From Pomphorhynchus laevis (taxonomy: Eukaryota > Acanthocephala > Palaeacanthocephala > Echinorhynchida > Pomphorhynchidae): a stretch of 64,000 nt of DNA. Positions 22,640 to 33,917 of the stretch are shown here, in pieces. The translations under genes and the position numbers were made by a program. The notes under the pieces are model-generated. The model was not told the DNA's origin and made no database searches. It worked only from the letters and a program-made list of their open reading frames with translations. The stretch covers positions 111,069 to 175,068 of the forward strand of contig WNNJ02000704.1 of the NCBI GenBank assembly GCA_012934845.2, read 5' to 3'. How positions within the stretch are numbered: the stretch's first letter is position 1; each line of letters begins with the position of its first letter.

Positions 22640-25442
22640 TCGATCTCGCTCCTAAGCATACTTTTCGTCTTAGTCTATTTAACACTCGCTCCATTCTTCA
22701 TAAAGCTGATATGCTCCTTGATATCTTTGATCAATTATCTATCGATATTCTCTGCTTTACCGAATACTGGCGCACTGATTCTGACGATCTTTCTATTCGT
22801 CGTCTATGTCGCTCTGGTTGTTCTTTAGTTAAATCAGCTCGTCCAATTGCCTCTCATACATCTACTACTTTTAACCATGGCGGTATAGTTGCCATTGCTC
22901 GTCATCCAATATCTTTACGTAAAATTAACGTTAACATCCGTTACACCTCGTTCGAATTACTCATATGCAGATTTTCAACTCCTTCCCTCTGGAACTTGTG
23001 ATTGCATACCGTCCAGGTTCAGTTGCCCCCCCCCACGTATCTTCTTTAACGATCTTGCAGATCTTATGTCTCACTGTTCATTGTCTTATACTCCTTCTTT
23101 TGTTCTCGGTGACTTTAACATTCGTCTTGAGCGCCCGGCTGACTCTGACTCTATCACTTTAACTAATCTTTTTTCTGATTTTAACTATAAATTACTTTCA
23201 ACAAGCCCAACTCATATTCTCGCAGTGCTCTCGACATCATTGCTGTCCCTATCTGCTTCAATGACTATACCTCCTTGTCAATTACTGATCCTGGTTTGTC
23301 CGATCATTTCCTTGTCACTCTTACTCGTCTCCATCCTCCTTCTCCGCCTCTACCATTACCCACACCAAGTCAACCCTGGAAACTTCTCGATATCCCTATT
23401 CTCTGCACAGCCTTACTCAATTCTTCACTCTTTTCACTTCCTCTTAACTATCTCTCTCACGATGATCTCTGCATTCTGTTTGATTCTGAACTTATGTCTA
23501 TCATCAATAAACTTATGCCTAGTCGACTCCGACGCTCTCAGCGCTTGCGCCATGTTCCCTGGTTCGATTCTGACTGTAGTCTTTCTAAGCGTCGACTCTG
23601 TCACTCTTTTCGTGTGTATAATCGCTTTCTTAAACGTTCTCCCAACTCACTCACTCCAAATCTCCGTGATTCCTACTTTTCTCTACGCCGTTCACATCTT
23701 ATTCTTATACGTACTAAGCGTACTATCTTTTGGCGAAATCAACTCGAGTCATCTTCCAACTCTAAATCTCATTGGAAAATCCTAAACTCAATTCTTTCAC
23801 GATCATCTACTTCTTGTAATATAAATCCTGATGAATTTTCTTCTTATCTACAAACTAAGCTATTTAATTTACTTTCCCTACTACCCGTAGCCACTTGTAC
23901 CCACTCTTCTCTTTAAATACTTCACTCCCAGAACAATTCCACCTTCTTCCCGTTTCGTCTGATGAAGTTTCTTCGGTTCTGCTATCATTACCTAATAAAA
24001 CCTCTCCTTCTGACCCAATTCCGACTCACTTGCTTAAAAATAACTGCTCCTCTATCTCACCATTCCTAACCACATTGTTCAACTCGTCCATCCGTAGCCG
24101 TACATTTCCTTCCATCTGGAAATGCACCACTGTTCGTCCTCTCATCAAAAAGCAATCTCTCGACTCCTCACTACCATCTTCGTACCGTCCAGTCTCACTT
24201 ATCCCAACCCTCTCTAAACTCCTTGAGCGTCTCGTTCTCAAGCAAGTTAATACATATCTCTTTTCCTCTAACTTGTTTCCTCCCTTCCAAGCCGCTTTTC
24301 GCTCTAATCACTCTACTGAAATTGCCTGTCTTAAAGTTTATAATGACTTACTCATCTCGCGCGATCATAAATTATGTAGTGTCATAGTTTCTCTTGATCT
24401 ATCGTCTGCTTTTGACATCGTCGATCACTCGATTCTTCTACATCGCCTTCGTCATGATTATGGTTTCTCTTTACCCACTGTATCATGGTTTTCTTCATAT
24501 CTATCAAACCGTACATTTCGCGTCTATTCTAACTCTTCTCTCTCCCATCCTTCATCCATCCCGACCGGTGTTCCACAAGGCTCCGTATTAGGTCCTATGC
24601 TTTTCTCTCTTCTTCTCGGTGACTTGTCTTCGATTTATCATAAATTTAACTTCCATGTTATGCAATATGCTGATGACATTCTCATCTATGCTCACGCACC
24701 TGCTTATCGTATTCATGATCTTATTGTTTCTGCTTCCGACTGTCTTGTCTCAATTTCCAATCACCTTTCTTCCCTTCGCCTTTCTCTGAATCCTGATAAA
24801 TCTAAAATTATGTGGATCCTACCTCGAAGCTTCGGCGTAGAACCTCCTTCCGTATCATTAAATTCTACAATTCTTCCTATCGTTGATAATCTCGTTTTCC
24901 TAGGCTTTCATTTCGACAACCGACTTTCACTTAAACCTTTCGTTAGTGATAAAGTACGCTTATCTACCTTGATACTCCGCAATCTCCGTCAAGTTCGTAG
25001 ATTGATCGATTTCCCTTCTTGTATGACTCTCCTATCTTCTCTTTTTTTCTTAAGACTTGATTACTGTCTTAGTCTGTTTTCCAACTCACCTAAATCCACT
25101 CTTCTTCCTTTACAACGCATCATCAACGCTGCCGTCCGAGTTCTCCTTCGTCTTCGTCGTTTTGATCATACATCACACTATCTTGTTTCTCTTGATTGGC
25201 CTACCATTTAGTGTCGTGTTCAAATTCGTCTTCTTATCTTTGCTTTTCGCCTTATAACTTCTCATACCCCTTCATTTTTCAACCTTCCTTTTCTCGACAA
25301 TTCTCGTACTGTGTATTGTGCTCTGCGTTCCCGTAATTCCCTTCTTTTACATGTCCCAATCTACTCTACCTCTTTTGGCTTCCGCTCTTTCGTTGTGGCT
25401 GCTCCTCTCCTGTGGAATCAACTGCCTATTCATATCCCCTAA
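22603..25442 (+). pseudogene. Family A ORF2 (endonuclease-RT), most complete copy (A2)
   Basis: Starts at ATG 22603, inside the end of ORF1. APE-type endonuclease: FNTRSILHKAD, TEYW, and GDFNIRLE at about 23111-23135. Frame changes occur near 22985, 23230 and 23900. From 23895 a 438-codon frame holds the whole RT: motif A (SLDLSSAFDIVDHS), B (GVPQGSVLGPMLF), C (YADDILIY) and thumb. A TAG at 25209-25211 cuts the C-terminal tail, whose frame then stays open to TAA at 25440-25442 (LLWNQLPIHIP). The RT core looks catalytically intact, but the frame changes rule out full-length protein. Confidence 0.88.
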
Positions 25443-25550
25443 TCAACATCTATGCCGTGCTTCAAACGCCAAATCCAATTCAATTTCAACAATTAACTAA
25501 TTATCTGTGACTTTTGATGTTCTTTTTTTTGTTTGTTAGTGGTCATGTAA

Positions 25551-25606
25551 GCGTGCATTTTGCACGCATTTGCCACGTTAAATAAATTATTGTATTATAA
25601 TTGATT
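25551..25606 (+). other. 3' terminal stem-loop and tail of A2
   Basis: Stem GCGTGC (25551-25556) with GCACGC (25562-25567) across ATTTT, then ATTTGCCACGTTAAATAAATT and the insertion junction near 25606. Confidence 0.65.
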
Positions 25607-25607
25607 T

Positions 25608-25795
25608 TTATATATGCTTCATATTTTGAAGAACCATTTTTCGATTCAGATTATTGAATGCACTTTTAGCATCTTTCAGGAGTATGCATCTACTATTGTC
25701 TTCTTCGAAAGCATGACGAACAGAGTGTATCGCTGATTCAATTCCGCTTCGTTGCCCGGCACAAAATTGTGTATCCATGCAAACCGAATCAAATT
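25608..25795 (-). pseudogene. RT fragment of an RLE-type non-LTR element
   Basis: Minus strand gives QFCAGQRSGIESAIHSVRHA then LLKDAKSAFNNLNRKMVLQN. This is RT motif A of a type where VDASNAFN-like text is usual; here the catalytic Asp is in LKDAKSAFNNLNR. It is of the kind I associate with the RLE-like tail at 11.8-12.6 kb. It is truncated at 25608 by the 3' end of A2. An AT-rich stretch with repeated TTAATAATAATTTTA follows at 25795-25850, and similar text flanks the 12.6 kb fragment. Confidence 0.5.
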
Positions 25796-25916
25796 ATTAA
25801 TTTATATTAATAATAATTTTATGTATTAATAATAATCTGAGAGAATTTATTATAATACCTCTTTTGCCACTGGCAGTGAGGATAAATATTTAGACTAAGC
25901 AGAAATTCAAATCAAA

Positions 25917-26402
25917 TTATAGTTTTTCCAGCTGCAATAGAGTTAATGCTTTGAGGTGAATGCATTCGTAATGATTGATATCCTTACACGAAGAAATACA
26001 GAAGCGGCAAATGCACGTGGAGTCGCGATTGGGGCACGGCAGTCTATTTCTACAATAATGATGATGTAGCCCATCCATAGATGCCCGCATAATTACAGCT
26101 CTTTTCTGTTTACTGGTCCCGTTCAGCCAAATGCAAGGATAAAGAATTGCTAACGTGTGTTGGTACTCCTTATTAATTAAGCTTTGCTTCATTGTCCATC
26201 TAGACATATACTTCTCCCATTCAGTGGTAGATGGTAAATCAAACCGTTGCATTAATAATTTAGATGGTGGGCTTTGTTTGGCCAGGAAAGCTAAAATAGT
26301 CGAGGAAACTTTTATCGAGAGTCCGAAATACCTCTTTAAAAACACCCACCAACTGCGGTCAGACTGACGAAAATTGTTAACTGTCATGTCTATCCAAAAC
26401 AA
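25917..26402 (-). CDS. Unidentified open frame with Cys/His-rich end
   Basis: 161 codons. The C-terminal part (RASMDGLHHHYCRNRLPCP, then TCICRFCISSCKDINHYEC) has C-x-C-x2-C and H-x2-C spacing and resembles the zinc-knuckle tail after RNase H in I/jockey/R1-type non-LTR polyproteins. The first 90 residues match nothing I recognise. No RT motifs are adjacent. Probably a retrotransposon fragment. Confidence 0.35.
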   Translation of the reverse strand: MFWIDMTVNNFRQSDRSWWVFLKRYFGLSIKVSSTILAFLAKQSPPSKLLMQRFDLPSTTEWEKYMSRWTMKQSLINKEYQHTLAILYPCIWLNGTSKQKRAVIMRASMDGLHHHYCRNRLPCPNRDSTCICRFCISSCKDINHYECIHLKALTLLQLEKL

Positions 26403-26630
26403 TTAGATACCGTAACTCATTATGAATGAGCATTATGTTTATTATGTCAGGTTTGGTGTGAAACGTGTTAAGTAGTTTACTAGTCCCAAAAAAATACTAA
26501 CGTCTTGATTTGTTTGTGGCGTTTTAAAGTATCGAATAGCCTCGAATTTTGAATACGATGTACGAGCTCCGTGTTTGTTGATGACACATACACGAAATTC
26601 GATTTATACTTAGTGAAGAACACATTTATC

Positions 26631-27290
26631 TTATACCAAAGCTAAGCTTTGTGTTTCAAGTGTGTACAGTACGACCTTAAGTGATTTGTCGTGATCCGAT
26701 GTGTCTTTGGCACATATGAGAATGTCATCACAACCATTTTTAGTTGTTAAATTTTTTGTAGTGATGTCATGCTTTGGGTTGTTGTATAGTCTTTTTAATT
26801 TGATCTTGGGCCTCTGTGATCGTAAAAGTTCGAAAATTTGTCCTTCAATTATGTTAACGTTTGCGCCAAAGTCTATCAACATCGGAATCGTAATGTCATC
26901 GATGAGAATGCTTCGCGTTAGTGTCATTTGCGACCACGTTAAAAACAAAGTATTCACATGTGATTTATGTTTACTTGACATCTTCATCTTTAATATTTAT
27001 TGCGTTGTCAGACTATGATTTTTTATGCAGACTCTTTCAAAAATTTTCAAATGTTAGCAGTATCGGCATGTGTGTCTACATATATCGGCATATCCGTGTT
27101 GGTGTCTACTTTTTCCACATCCTTTGCAATTTCATTGATTCGGGTTCGGAGTGGCTGCGTTATCTTTCAAACATTTTCGTTTCACCCCTCTTGTTTTCGT
27201 TTGTAGCCTGTCACAACTTTGTTAATACTGGTGCTTTCATAATGTTCTTCTATCGTTTTGAGTGTGATTCTATAAATAAATACAGATTTT
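26631..27290 (-). pseudogene. Second gypsy element, gag knuckles and protease remnant
   Basis: Minus-strand frame 26987-26631 contains IPMLIDFGANVNIIEG, a retroviral-type protease active site where the expected D-T/S-G-A reads D-F-G-A. Upstream on the same strand (about 27150-27020) knuckle-like text NCKGCGKSRHQHG, ADICRHTCRYC and FERVC is seen across frame breaks. No LTRs were found. Its sequence differs from the Mag-like copy. Confidence 0.6.
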
Positions 27291-27344
27291 CTTAAATAAA
27301 TAACAGCTAACAGGTAAGATAGGCTAATTAATGACAACGATAAT

Positions 27345-29775
27345 GTTTTTGAGTTATTATTATTTTAATTTCTTGGAACAACACCAGTCTTCAGCAATAC
27401 AATTCACTGCCTCAGATTCAGTGGGATCTGAGCGCTCCAGCCAATCCAATACGCCGTATTCCGATTAAACCGTTCGGGGTCTTTCACACCCCCAGAAGAA
27501 TCCAATCAAGGCGGTCTATGGTCGGTAATCGCGCAATGAAGAGCCTAAGAAACCTTAGTCTATGTTCTGTAGAACGTATTCTAGAGAATAAGACTAATCC
27601 CTAGATAGCCCCAGTATCCCAAAGACGCACTTGGGGTTTCCCATTCAATGACAGATACTGGACCCGTTTCAGAGGCCACCAACCTCTTTTTATGATACGT
27701 TTAAGTATATCCAGGTCAGCTTTCGCAATCCAGATCACCGGAACGGTAAGCCCCAGATATTTTACTCAACTCGTGAAGATCGGGTGTGGTGGAGGTTGCA
27801 AAATGAAGGAGAGTGCAGACGGTTCTAGTCTTTTAAGTTTCTTTTTTTGTTGCATGAGTGCCACTGCGATTTTTCAGAGTTTAGAACAAGATTAGAATGG
27901 GATGACTGATCTTTTAATCTTACAAAGAATCAGCTGACGTCCGAGACTACATCTTCACCTCTGCGTCCAGAAAACATGAATGTGATATCATCAGCATATA
28001 CCACAAGATGTTGATTGCGTTTGAAAGCCTTGCAGGGAACAATGGAGCTAGCAAGATATAAGATAGAAGAAGTGAGAAACCTTGAGGCACACCTGTAATA
28101 GGGTAGAACTGACGTACATCAGGGACGTCTTCATAGTAGAACCGCTCGGTGTACAGCAATATCTCTACCGAGCTAACAATTCTCGCAGGCAGCCAGAGGG
28201 ACCTGAGAGAGGAGATAACGAAGGGAATGTATATGCGGTCAAATGCAGCAGAAAAGTCAAGAAAAACAGCCACAGCATGCTGATGACTGTTAACCTGACA
28301 AAACTGATGCACTTCATCAATTGCTGAATGGATCGAGCGCCCTTTGACAAACTTATGAAAACTTGATGGGATTAAGTTACGCCTACTTAAATTGTCGCGG
28401 ATTCTACGCGCAAGCGCTTTTTCGTAGATAGATATTAGGGAATTTTGAATCGAAATGGACCGCAGTTATTTGAGACATGAAACCGATGTTTTCCTTGGTA
28501 AAAATATACGTCGGCAACAAGACTACATCGAATAGTGAGGCTAAGAGCATTGTGACGACCACTTATCTTCTTTTGTCGGATGTCAAAAGCTGACAAACTC
28601 GAGAAGATAGTGGACCGACGGATTTGGAGGTGCCCGGAAGTGGGTCCCAGTTGTAAAGGATATCCGTAGCAGATAAGTCCCTGCTCCTGAAGTCACCCCA
28701 AGGCGGGATTTGCTGGTGAGAAAGTGTAGCTCCATAATTATGTTGGGGTAGTGACTCCTCCAAAACTTTGTCAACGCATATATTATTGATCCAACCCGAG
28801 GATCTTTCTCTCCAACAGACAAACTTCTCCTTCTTGAATATCTTCTAAAAGGAAGACTTGGAAAGGTTAAGGCAAGCAATGCTCGCACTATTCCCACTCA
28901 GCTGGAACCTATATCTAGAGCTCCAATATTTATTCGAGAGGGCCTGTGTGGCGGAAACAGATAGATTGGGGGAGGTGCAGCATTTTAGCTAGGACCTTCA
29001 GTTTTGTATAGGTTATCGTGAGGTACACGGTAGCTTGCGATGAGAGGTAGGAATTGAATTCGGTCAAACTCACATGCCTTATCCGGGGTAAGAGTTGGAT
29101 AGCTGTTTGAAAGAATGCCACTCTGATTGGATCAAAGTGAAACCTCCTTCTAAGCAACGGATCATCCTCTAACCGCTAGCGGATTAGGTCATGGAGGTGG
29201 TCAGCTGTTGGCACAACTGCTCAGTACAGATGGGTTTCAACAATCACTTCTTATGAAGCAGTAATATGTCGAGGAGAGAATTAGTTGTTAAGCAATGAAA
29301 TGTGGGGTTGGTGGTTTGCGAATAAGATAGTCGTTCCTGACTATGCTGGGTGCTGCATTAATCCAACGACCAGTTCTGTAGTTGAGGTCACCAAGTAACA
29401 TGTCAAAACCGCTACCTAATATACGATTCAGAAGGTCACGGTTCTTGTGAATTTCTCCTGGCTGGATATAGACATTGAATATACTGATACGCTTACCATT
29501 CTTACATAGTGATATAACTAAACAAAATAGGGCTGGACAAGAATAGTTCAATAAGAGGGATGATCTTAAGAAGCTCTTCACTAAGATTAAAAGACCTCGA
29601 GATGAATAGGAGTGAGGGGGTTATGTTCAGAGTGAAGTGGGTATATATGTGCTTTGGAAAATATCGAGTAATGTTCTGGGGGAGACGGATAGACCAAGTC
29701 TCCTGGAGGACTATGACATCTGCATCTCTACTAGATAGAAGGCTAAGGGCGGAATCACCTATCACATTCAACTGA
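27345..29775 (-). pseudogene. Family E non-LTR element ORF2 remnant (E1)
   Basis: On the minus strand from 29771: endonuclease start DADVIVLQETWS, then GDLNYRTGRWIN at about 29345-29385, a linker (FHFDPIRVAFF) near 29130, RT motif A (VFLDFSAAFDRIYIPF) at about 28215-28265, motif B (ITGVPQGFSL) near 28090, and a broken motif C near 27985. The 3' UTR runs to about 27345 and ends in a TTA-type repeat. Many stops and frame changes. The family is distinct from A-D; I would place it broadly with I/R1/jockey-type elements. Confidence 0.8.
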
Positions 29776-29878
29776 AGGATATTCAGTGAAAAAGGCTCTT
29801 GATTACTTCCCGTTGACTAAGTGTTACCAAAGTGGGCTGCCCTCCACCTAGTCGCAACTAGAGGCGATAAGGTCACCC

Positions 29879-30660
29879 TTACCGCTTCCTCTGACAACAG
29901 ATGGAGTATCTTGCCAACAGGCAATATCTTCCTCTCTCGGTAGGGGCCGCCATTTCCCAGTCCTTTCCATTTCGGGATAGCTTAAGAGAGGATAGGCTTT
30001 TTGTCGAGGCTCCACGACGCTTTTTAGACACGAGGGCTATATTCGTTGTAGTCGGAGACGTTAATGAAGACGAACTCTGTGCCGCATAACCAACCTTTGC
30101 CGTTAAGATGAGAATCAACTTCTCCAACTTCTTAACGGAGGCTTGATATTGATGCTTGTCATCAATTAATCTAATGATGCCCAGATCAGACATTCTCTTG
30201 TCGGTATTACAAACTTCAACGAAGTTAGACAGCATCGCCGTACTGTCACAATGTTTTTTTGTAGTTTTTAAAACTACTGCATTTGCGTGACCACGCAGGA
30301 TGCCACCCTCACAATTTGAACAGTGCGGGGGGACTATCAAATTTACCAATGTGTTCGTTCTCCGAACCACATAACCGACATGAACGGGGCATAAGACATC
30401 CTGACCCCCCAATGCACCCACTCATGACAGTTGTTGCAATGAAGGTAGGTTAGGTGGTCTGTATCCACTAGCGTAAAATAAATGTTGTGCCTCGGGAAAT
30501 GGTTAAAGGCCAATTTCGCGAGGCATTCGGTAATATCTGCAGAGGTGGAATAAAATGCCACTGGAATAGGGTGACCGTTTCTTCCCGTAATGAAGCGGAT
30601 CTGAATATCATCAGCTGACAGGAAGGATTGTATATTTAAAAGAAAATAATGATTTATTAT
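29879..30660 (-). pseudogene. Family E ORF1 (gag-like, zinc knuckles)
   Basis: Two overlapping minus-strand frames (30561-30343 and 30421-29879) form one ORF1: FYSTSADITECLAKLAFNHF, a Cys/His cluster (CNNCHEWVHWG) and a second (CSNCEGGILRGHANAV), then a basic region with VSKKRRGAS. The same VSKKR-GAS text occurs at 58.3 kb. ORF1 proteins of this type package element RNA. It lies directly upstream of E1 ORF2. Confidence 0.65.
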
Positions 30661-30789
30661 ATCGAAGGTTGTGGAAAAGCATAACTAAATGACACTGTTT
30701 AAACGACGATCGCGGGCAAGTAACAGATCACTTAGCACTTTTTGCAAGGCGGTTTCTGTGGATTGGTGTTAATAGTATGCGGACTGAAA

Positions 30790-31490
30790 AGGCCAGCATA
30801 GGTTAGAATAGGATATATAAGACGTAACTTGCGAAAAAAATGAGATTTTCGAAAAGTTTTGAGATTGTAAGGTTGTTAGATATAAGACGATATGACGATG
30901 ACATAGTTGGTTTGATGGAAGATTTTTTAAGGAAAGGACGAACGATTGCAGCCTTCGAAGATGTGAATATGCGATTACGAATTGAGGAATTGATTAGGAT
31001 GGTAAGAAAACGAGCAATAACGATGCATAATGACTTAAGACAAAGTGTTGATTTTGGATATAGCTGGGAGACCGAGTTCGGGTAGGTATAAGAGTACAGA
31101 TGAAACCACATACTGAACACTGGCAGAATATGAAATCGAGTTGGAAGAATAAAGAGAGATGAATGATATTAGAGCATTTGGACAGCAGGTATAAGGAATA
31201 TTTGTTGGAATTAGTTTTAGTGCAGGTAGTTAAGGAATCACAAGTCAATAATGTGTAGAAATATGGTTGCATCAAGTTCAGGAAGATGTAGATTTTTGAT
31301 GCATGAGAAACTGATGATAGCGACGGTATTGCCGGTAGTAAATAAAAAATGTAAGCATCGAGGCGAGCAGCATTTGAAGTATCATATATATATTTGATGA
31401 AGATGACGAAGCTTACGTTCGGGCATGCGACAATCAATGTTAAACCAAGTAGAACAAAGAGCATTTCGAATACTTTTAGTGACATGCAAA
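30790..31490 (-). pseudogene. CR1/L2-like linker and RT N-terminus fragment
   Basis: Minus strand: CSTWFNIDCRMPERKLRH at about 31460-31405 matches the family-A linker (PWFDSDCSLSKRRLCH), and INSSIRNRIFTSSKAAIVRP then LKKSSIKPTMSSSYRLIS at about 31000-30890 matches the RT N-terminus. Motifs A-C are absent. Confidence 0.7.
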
Positions 31491-31494
31491 CGTA

Positions 31495-31790
31495 ATGGTA
31501 ATATACACTAATATAATAGTAAACTCGGAATTAAAAAGAAAGATAATTGGTTCGTGGATAGTTGGACACACGTTGGTGTGCTGACGGAGCAAATACTGTT
31601 GGGTTATCTGACAGAATAAATAGTTTCAGGAAGCTGCGAAATGCATATTTGGGGTTTACTTGCGAACAGTCAAATGTGAAGAATTATATGTTTGACACTA
31701 GAATACATCTATTGTGGAAAGGTGATCTTTTTGGGATCCGTGCAGTTAATCTGTAATCGTGGCGAAATGCAGTGAGGTGAGTATAATCTT
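31495..31790. other. Unassigned stretch
   Basis: No domain recognised. An open plus-strand frame of 64 codons (31562-31756) has no supporting context. Confidence 0.3.
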
Positions 31791-31794
31791 ATAT

Positions 31795-32045
31795 AAACCT
31801 AGATATAAATCTTGTTTATCATTAATATTGGTTTTATAAAGAATGATTGGAGCTGGATTAAATAAAGAAGGAACATTATATAGATATTTCGCTAACCTCT
31901 GTTAGCATCTTTAAAAAATTACAATTTTAATTTTCTGAATATGCTAACAGAGGTTAGCGAAATATCAAATAAAATTTTCCTTCTTTCTTTGATCCAGCTC
32001 TGATAATTCTTTATCATTATTTTAATATTCATTTCGACGTTAAAA
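31795..32045. repeat. PLE-derived fold-back
   Basis: The first bases (31795-31845) match the antisense of the PLE RT segment NKTNINDKEGVYLD. A 26-bp perfect inverted pair (31883-31908 and 31941-31966) is extended outward with mismatches by inverted copies of GGAGCTGGATTAAAT/GATCCAGCTC. A single copy of the same inner sequence lies at 33017-33045. Confidence 0.7.
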
Positions 32046-32059
32046 AATTATTTATTTAA

Positions 32060-32900
32060 AACCGTTTTTTGAAGACGACCCTGATGCGCGTCAGTTCTAC
32101 CCAATTACGGGTGTGCCTCAAGGATCACCACTTTCTCTTATCTTGTATCTTGCTTCCTCCATTAACCTATTCAAAATATTTGAACGCGAACAACGTCTTG
32201 TGGTGTTTGCTGATGACACCACATCCATGTTCTCTGGACACAGGTGTAAAGACATAGTCTGTGACATCAGCCGCTTCTTTTTAAGATTAAAAGACCAGCT
32301 ACCCAAATCCAATCTTATTTTAAACTTCGCTAAATGGCAGGTGGTAGTCTTTCATGGCACCCCTGCTACAAAGCAAAACTTAAGAGATTAGCACTCTCTG
32401 TGCTCTCCTCCATATTTGCCTCTGAACCACTGCCCATTTTCAAAAGTCGAGTAAAATACCTTTGGTTCTGATCGGCGAGAGCTGAACTGGTCGGCGAGAG
32501 CTGACCTGGATAGACTCAAACGTATCCTGAAGAAAGCTAGGTAAGCCCTGAAACGGGCTCAACATCTGTAATTGAAAGGGAAAACCCAAGTGCGCCTATG
32601 TGGCACTTGGGCTATCTCGGGATTAGTCTTCTTTTCGAGAGGACGTCCCCTAGAGCAAATGCTAAGATTTCTTAACATCATCTTCTCTCGTTTACCCAGC
32701 ATAGTCCGCGCTGATCGGATTCTTCCAGGGGTGGGGTGAAAGATTTCGGGTGGTTCAGTCGGAAGGCGCCGTGTTGGATTTTTTTGGGAGGCTCAAACCC
32801 CCTGGATTTAAGGCCGTAGAAGAAAAATGAAGACGGTTGGCGATTCTGATATTTTTTTGTAGATTGTCGTTTTACTGGGCTATGTTGAATCATTTCTTAT
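32060..32900 (+). pseudogene. Family E RT and 3' UTR fragment (E2)
   Basis: Plus strand: ITGVPQGSPLSLILYLA (motif B), FADDTTSMFSGHRCKD (motif C) and SNLILNFAKWQVVVFHG, with a stop at 32389. The 3' UTR with GGATTCTTCCAGGGG and a purine/G-rich region to about 32900 matches the minus-strand 3' end of E1 at 27.35-27.5 kb. The 5' end is truncated just before motif B. Confidence 0.8.
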
Positions 32901-33009
32901 TCTATTTACCTGTGTACTTTCTTATTTAAGAAATTCCTAATTATTATTTGACAGTGCAATCAATCTACTGGTCTGCAGTTATCGAGAAACTTAGAAAAAA
33001 TTGTAATTT

Positions 33010-33705
33010 TCTGAAGATGCTAACAGAGGTTAGCGAAATATCAAATTAAATTTTCTTCCTTTCTTTGAAAACTAATATTGTTACATAATACATGGGGCCA
33101 AATACATGCTAATGATGTATTTCCACTGAAATAACTATCTAGTATCTTATTATAACACAAAGTATATTATTTATTATCCATCCATAAAATTTGCCACTTA
33201 AGAGTTTAAATTTTTTCTTTATATTATTGTGTTGATTTATATATTTTACTATTTTCTACTTGATGTTATTTTTATAGTAACCTAGTTTAAAATATGTATC
33301 TATTAAATTATTTTAATGAATTTGAAGAATGCCAATATCATCACATATTGTTGCAATTCTTAAAATTTCATTATTTAATGTATTATATTTTATATTATAT
33401 GGTATGCATGAATGCTCATGCAAAAATATGTTTCTTGTAAATTTAAATATGTCATCTTTACGATATAAATTAATAGTAGTTTTAGTTAATGTTAATTTAA
33501 TGTTCATATCTAGATATACACCTTCTTTATCATTAATATTGGTTTTGTTAAGAATAAGGCTTTCTGGATAAATTTGTTCGCTTATTGAATAAAAATTATA
33601 TAAGTCAGTTATAATTGGGCTACTATTACCTCCAATTGAAACACCTTTAATTTGTCTAAATAAAGATGCCCCTACTTTTAAATAATTTTGATTTATCGAA
33701 ATATT
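33010..33705 (-). pseudogene. PLE RT C-terminal fragment (P1)
   Basis: Minus-strand text KTNINDKEGVYLDMN and NIFLHEHSCIPYNIKYNTL is the C-terminal RT region of the PLE at 37-38.5 kb. Its 3' flank (33090-33180) matches the PLE sequence after the stop codon (GGAAATACATCATTAGC on the minus strand). Broken by deletions near 33590 and 33310. Confidence 0.8.
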
Positions 33706-33917
33706 TCGATAATATTCATATTAATATTTAATTCGATAATATTAATATTCTATTAATTTAATTTTATCCATATATTTATATTTACTTAAGTTTGCATATA
33801 GTTAAATTATAACAATTATTATTAATTAAAAATTTGAAACTTTATGATAATTGCTTATATATAAAACAGTTACATTATGTGTACGATATTTTCTTAGCAT
33901 TTAGCATTGAAAGACAA

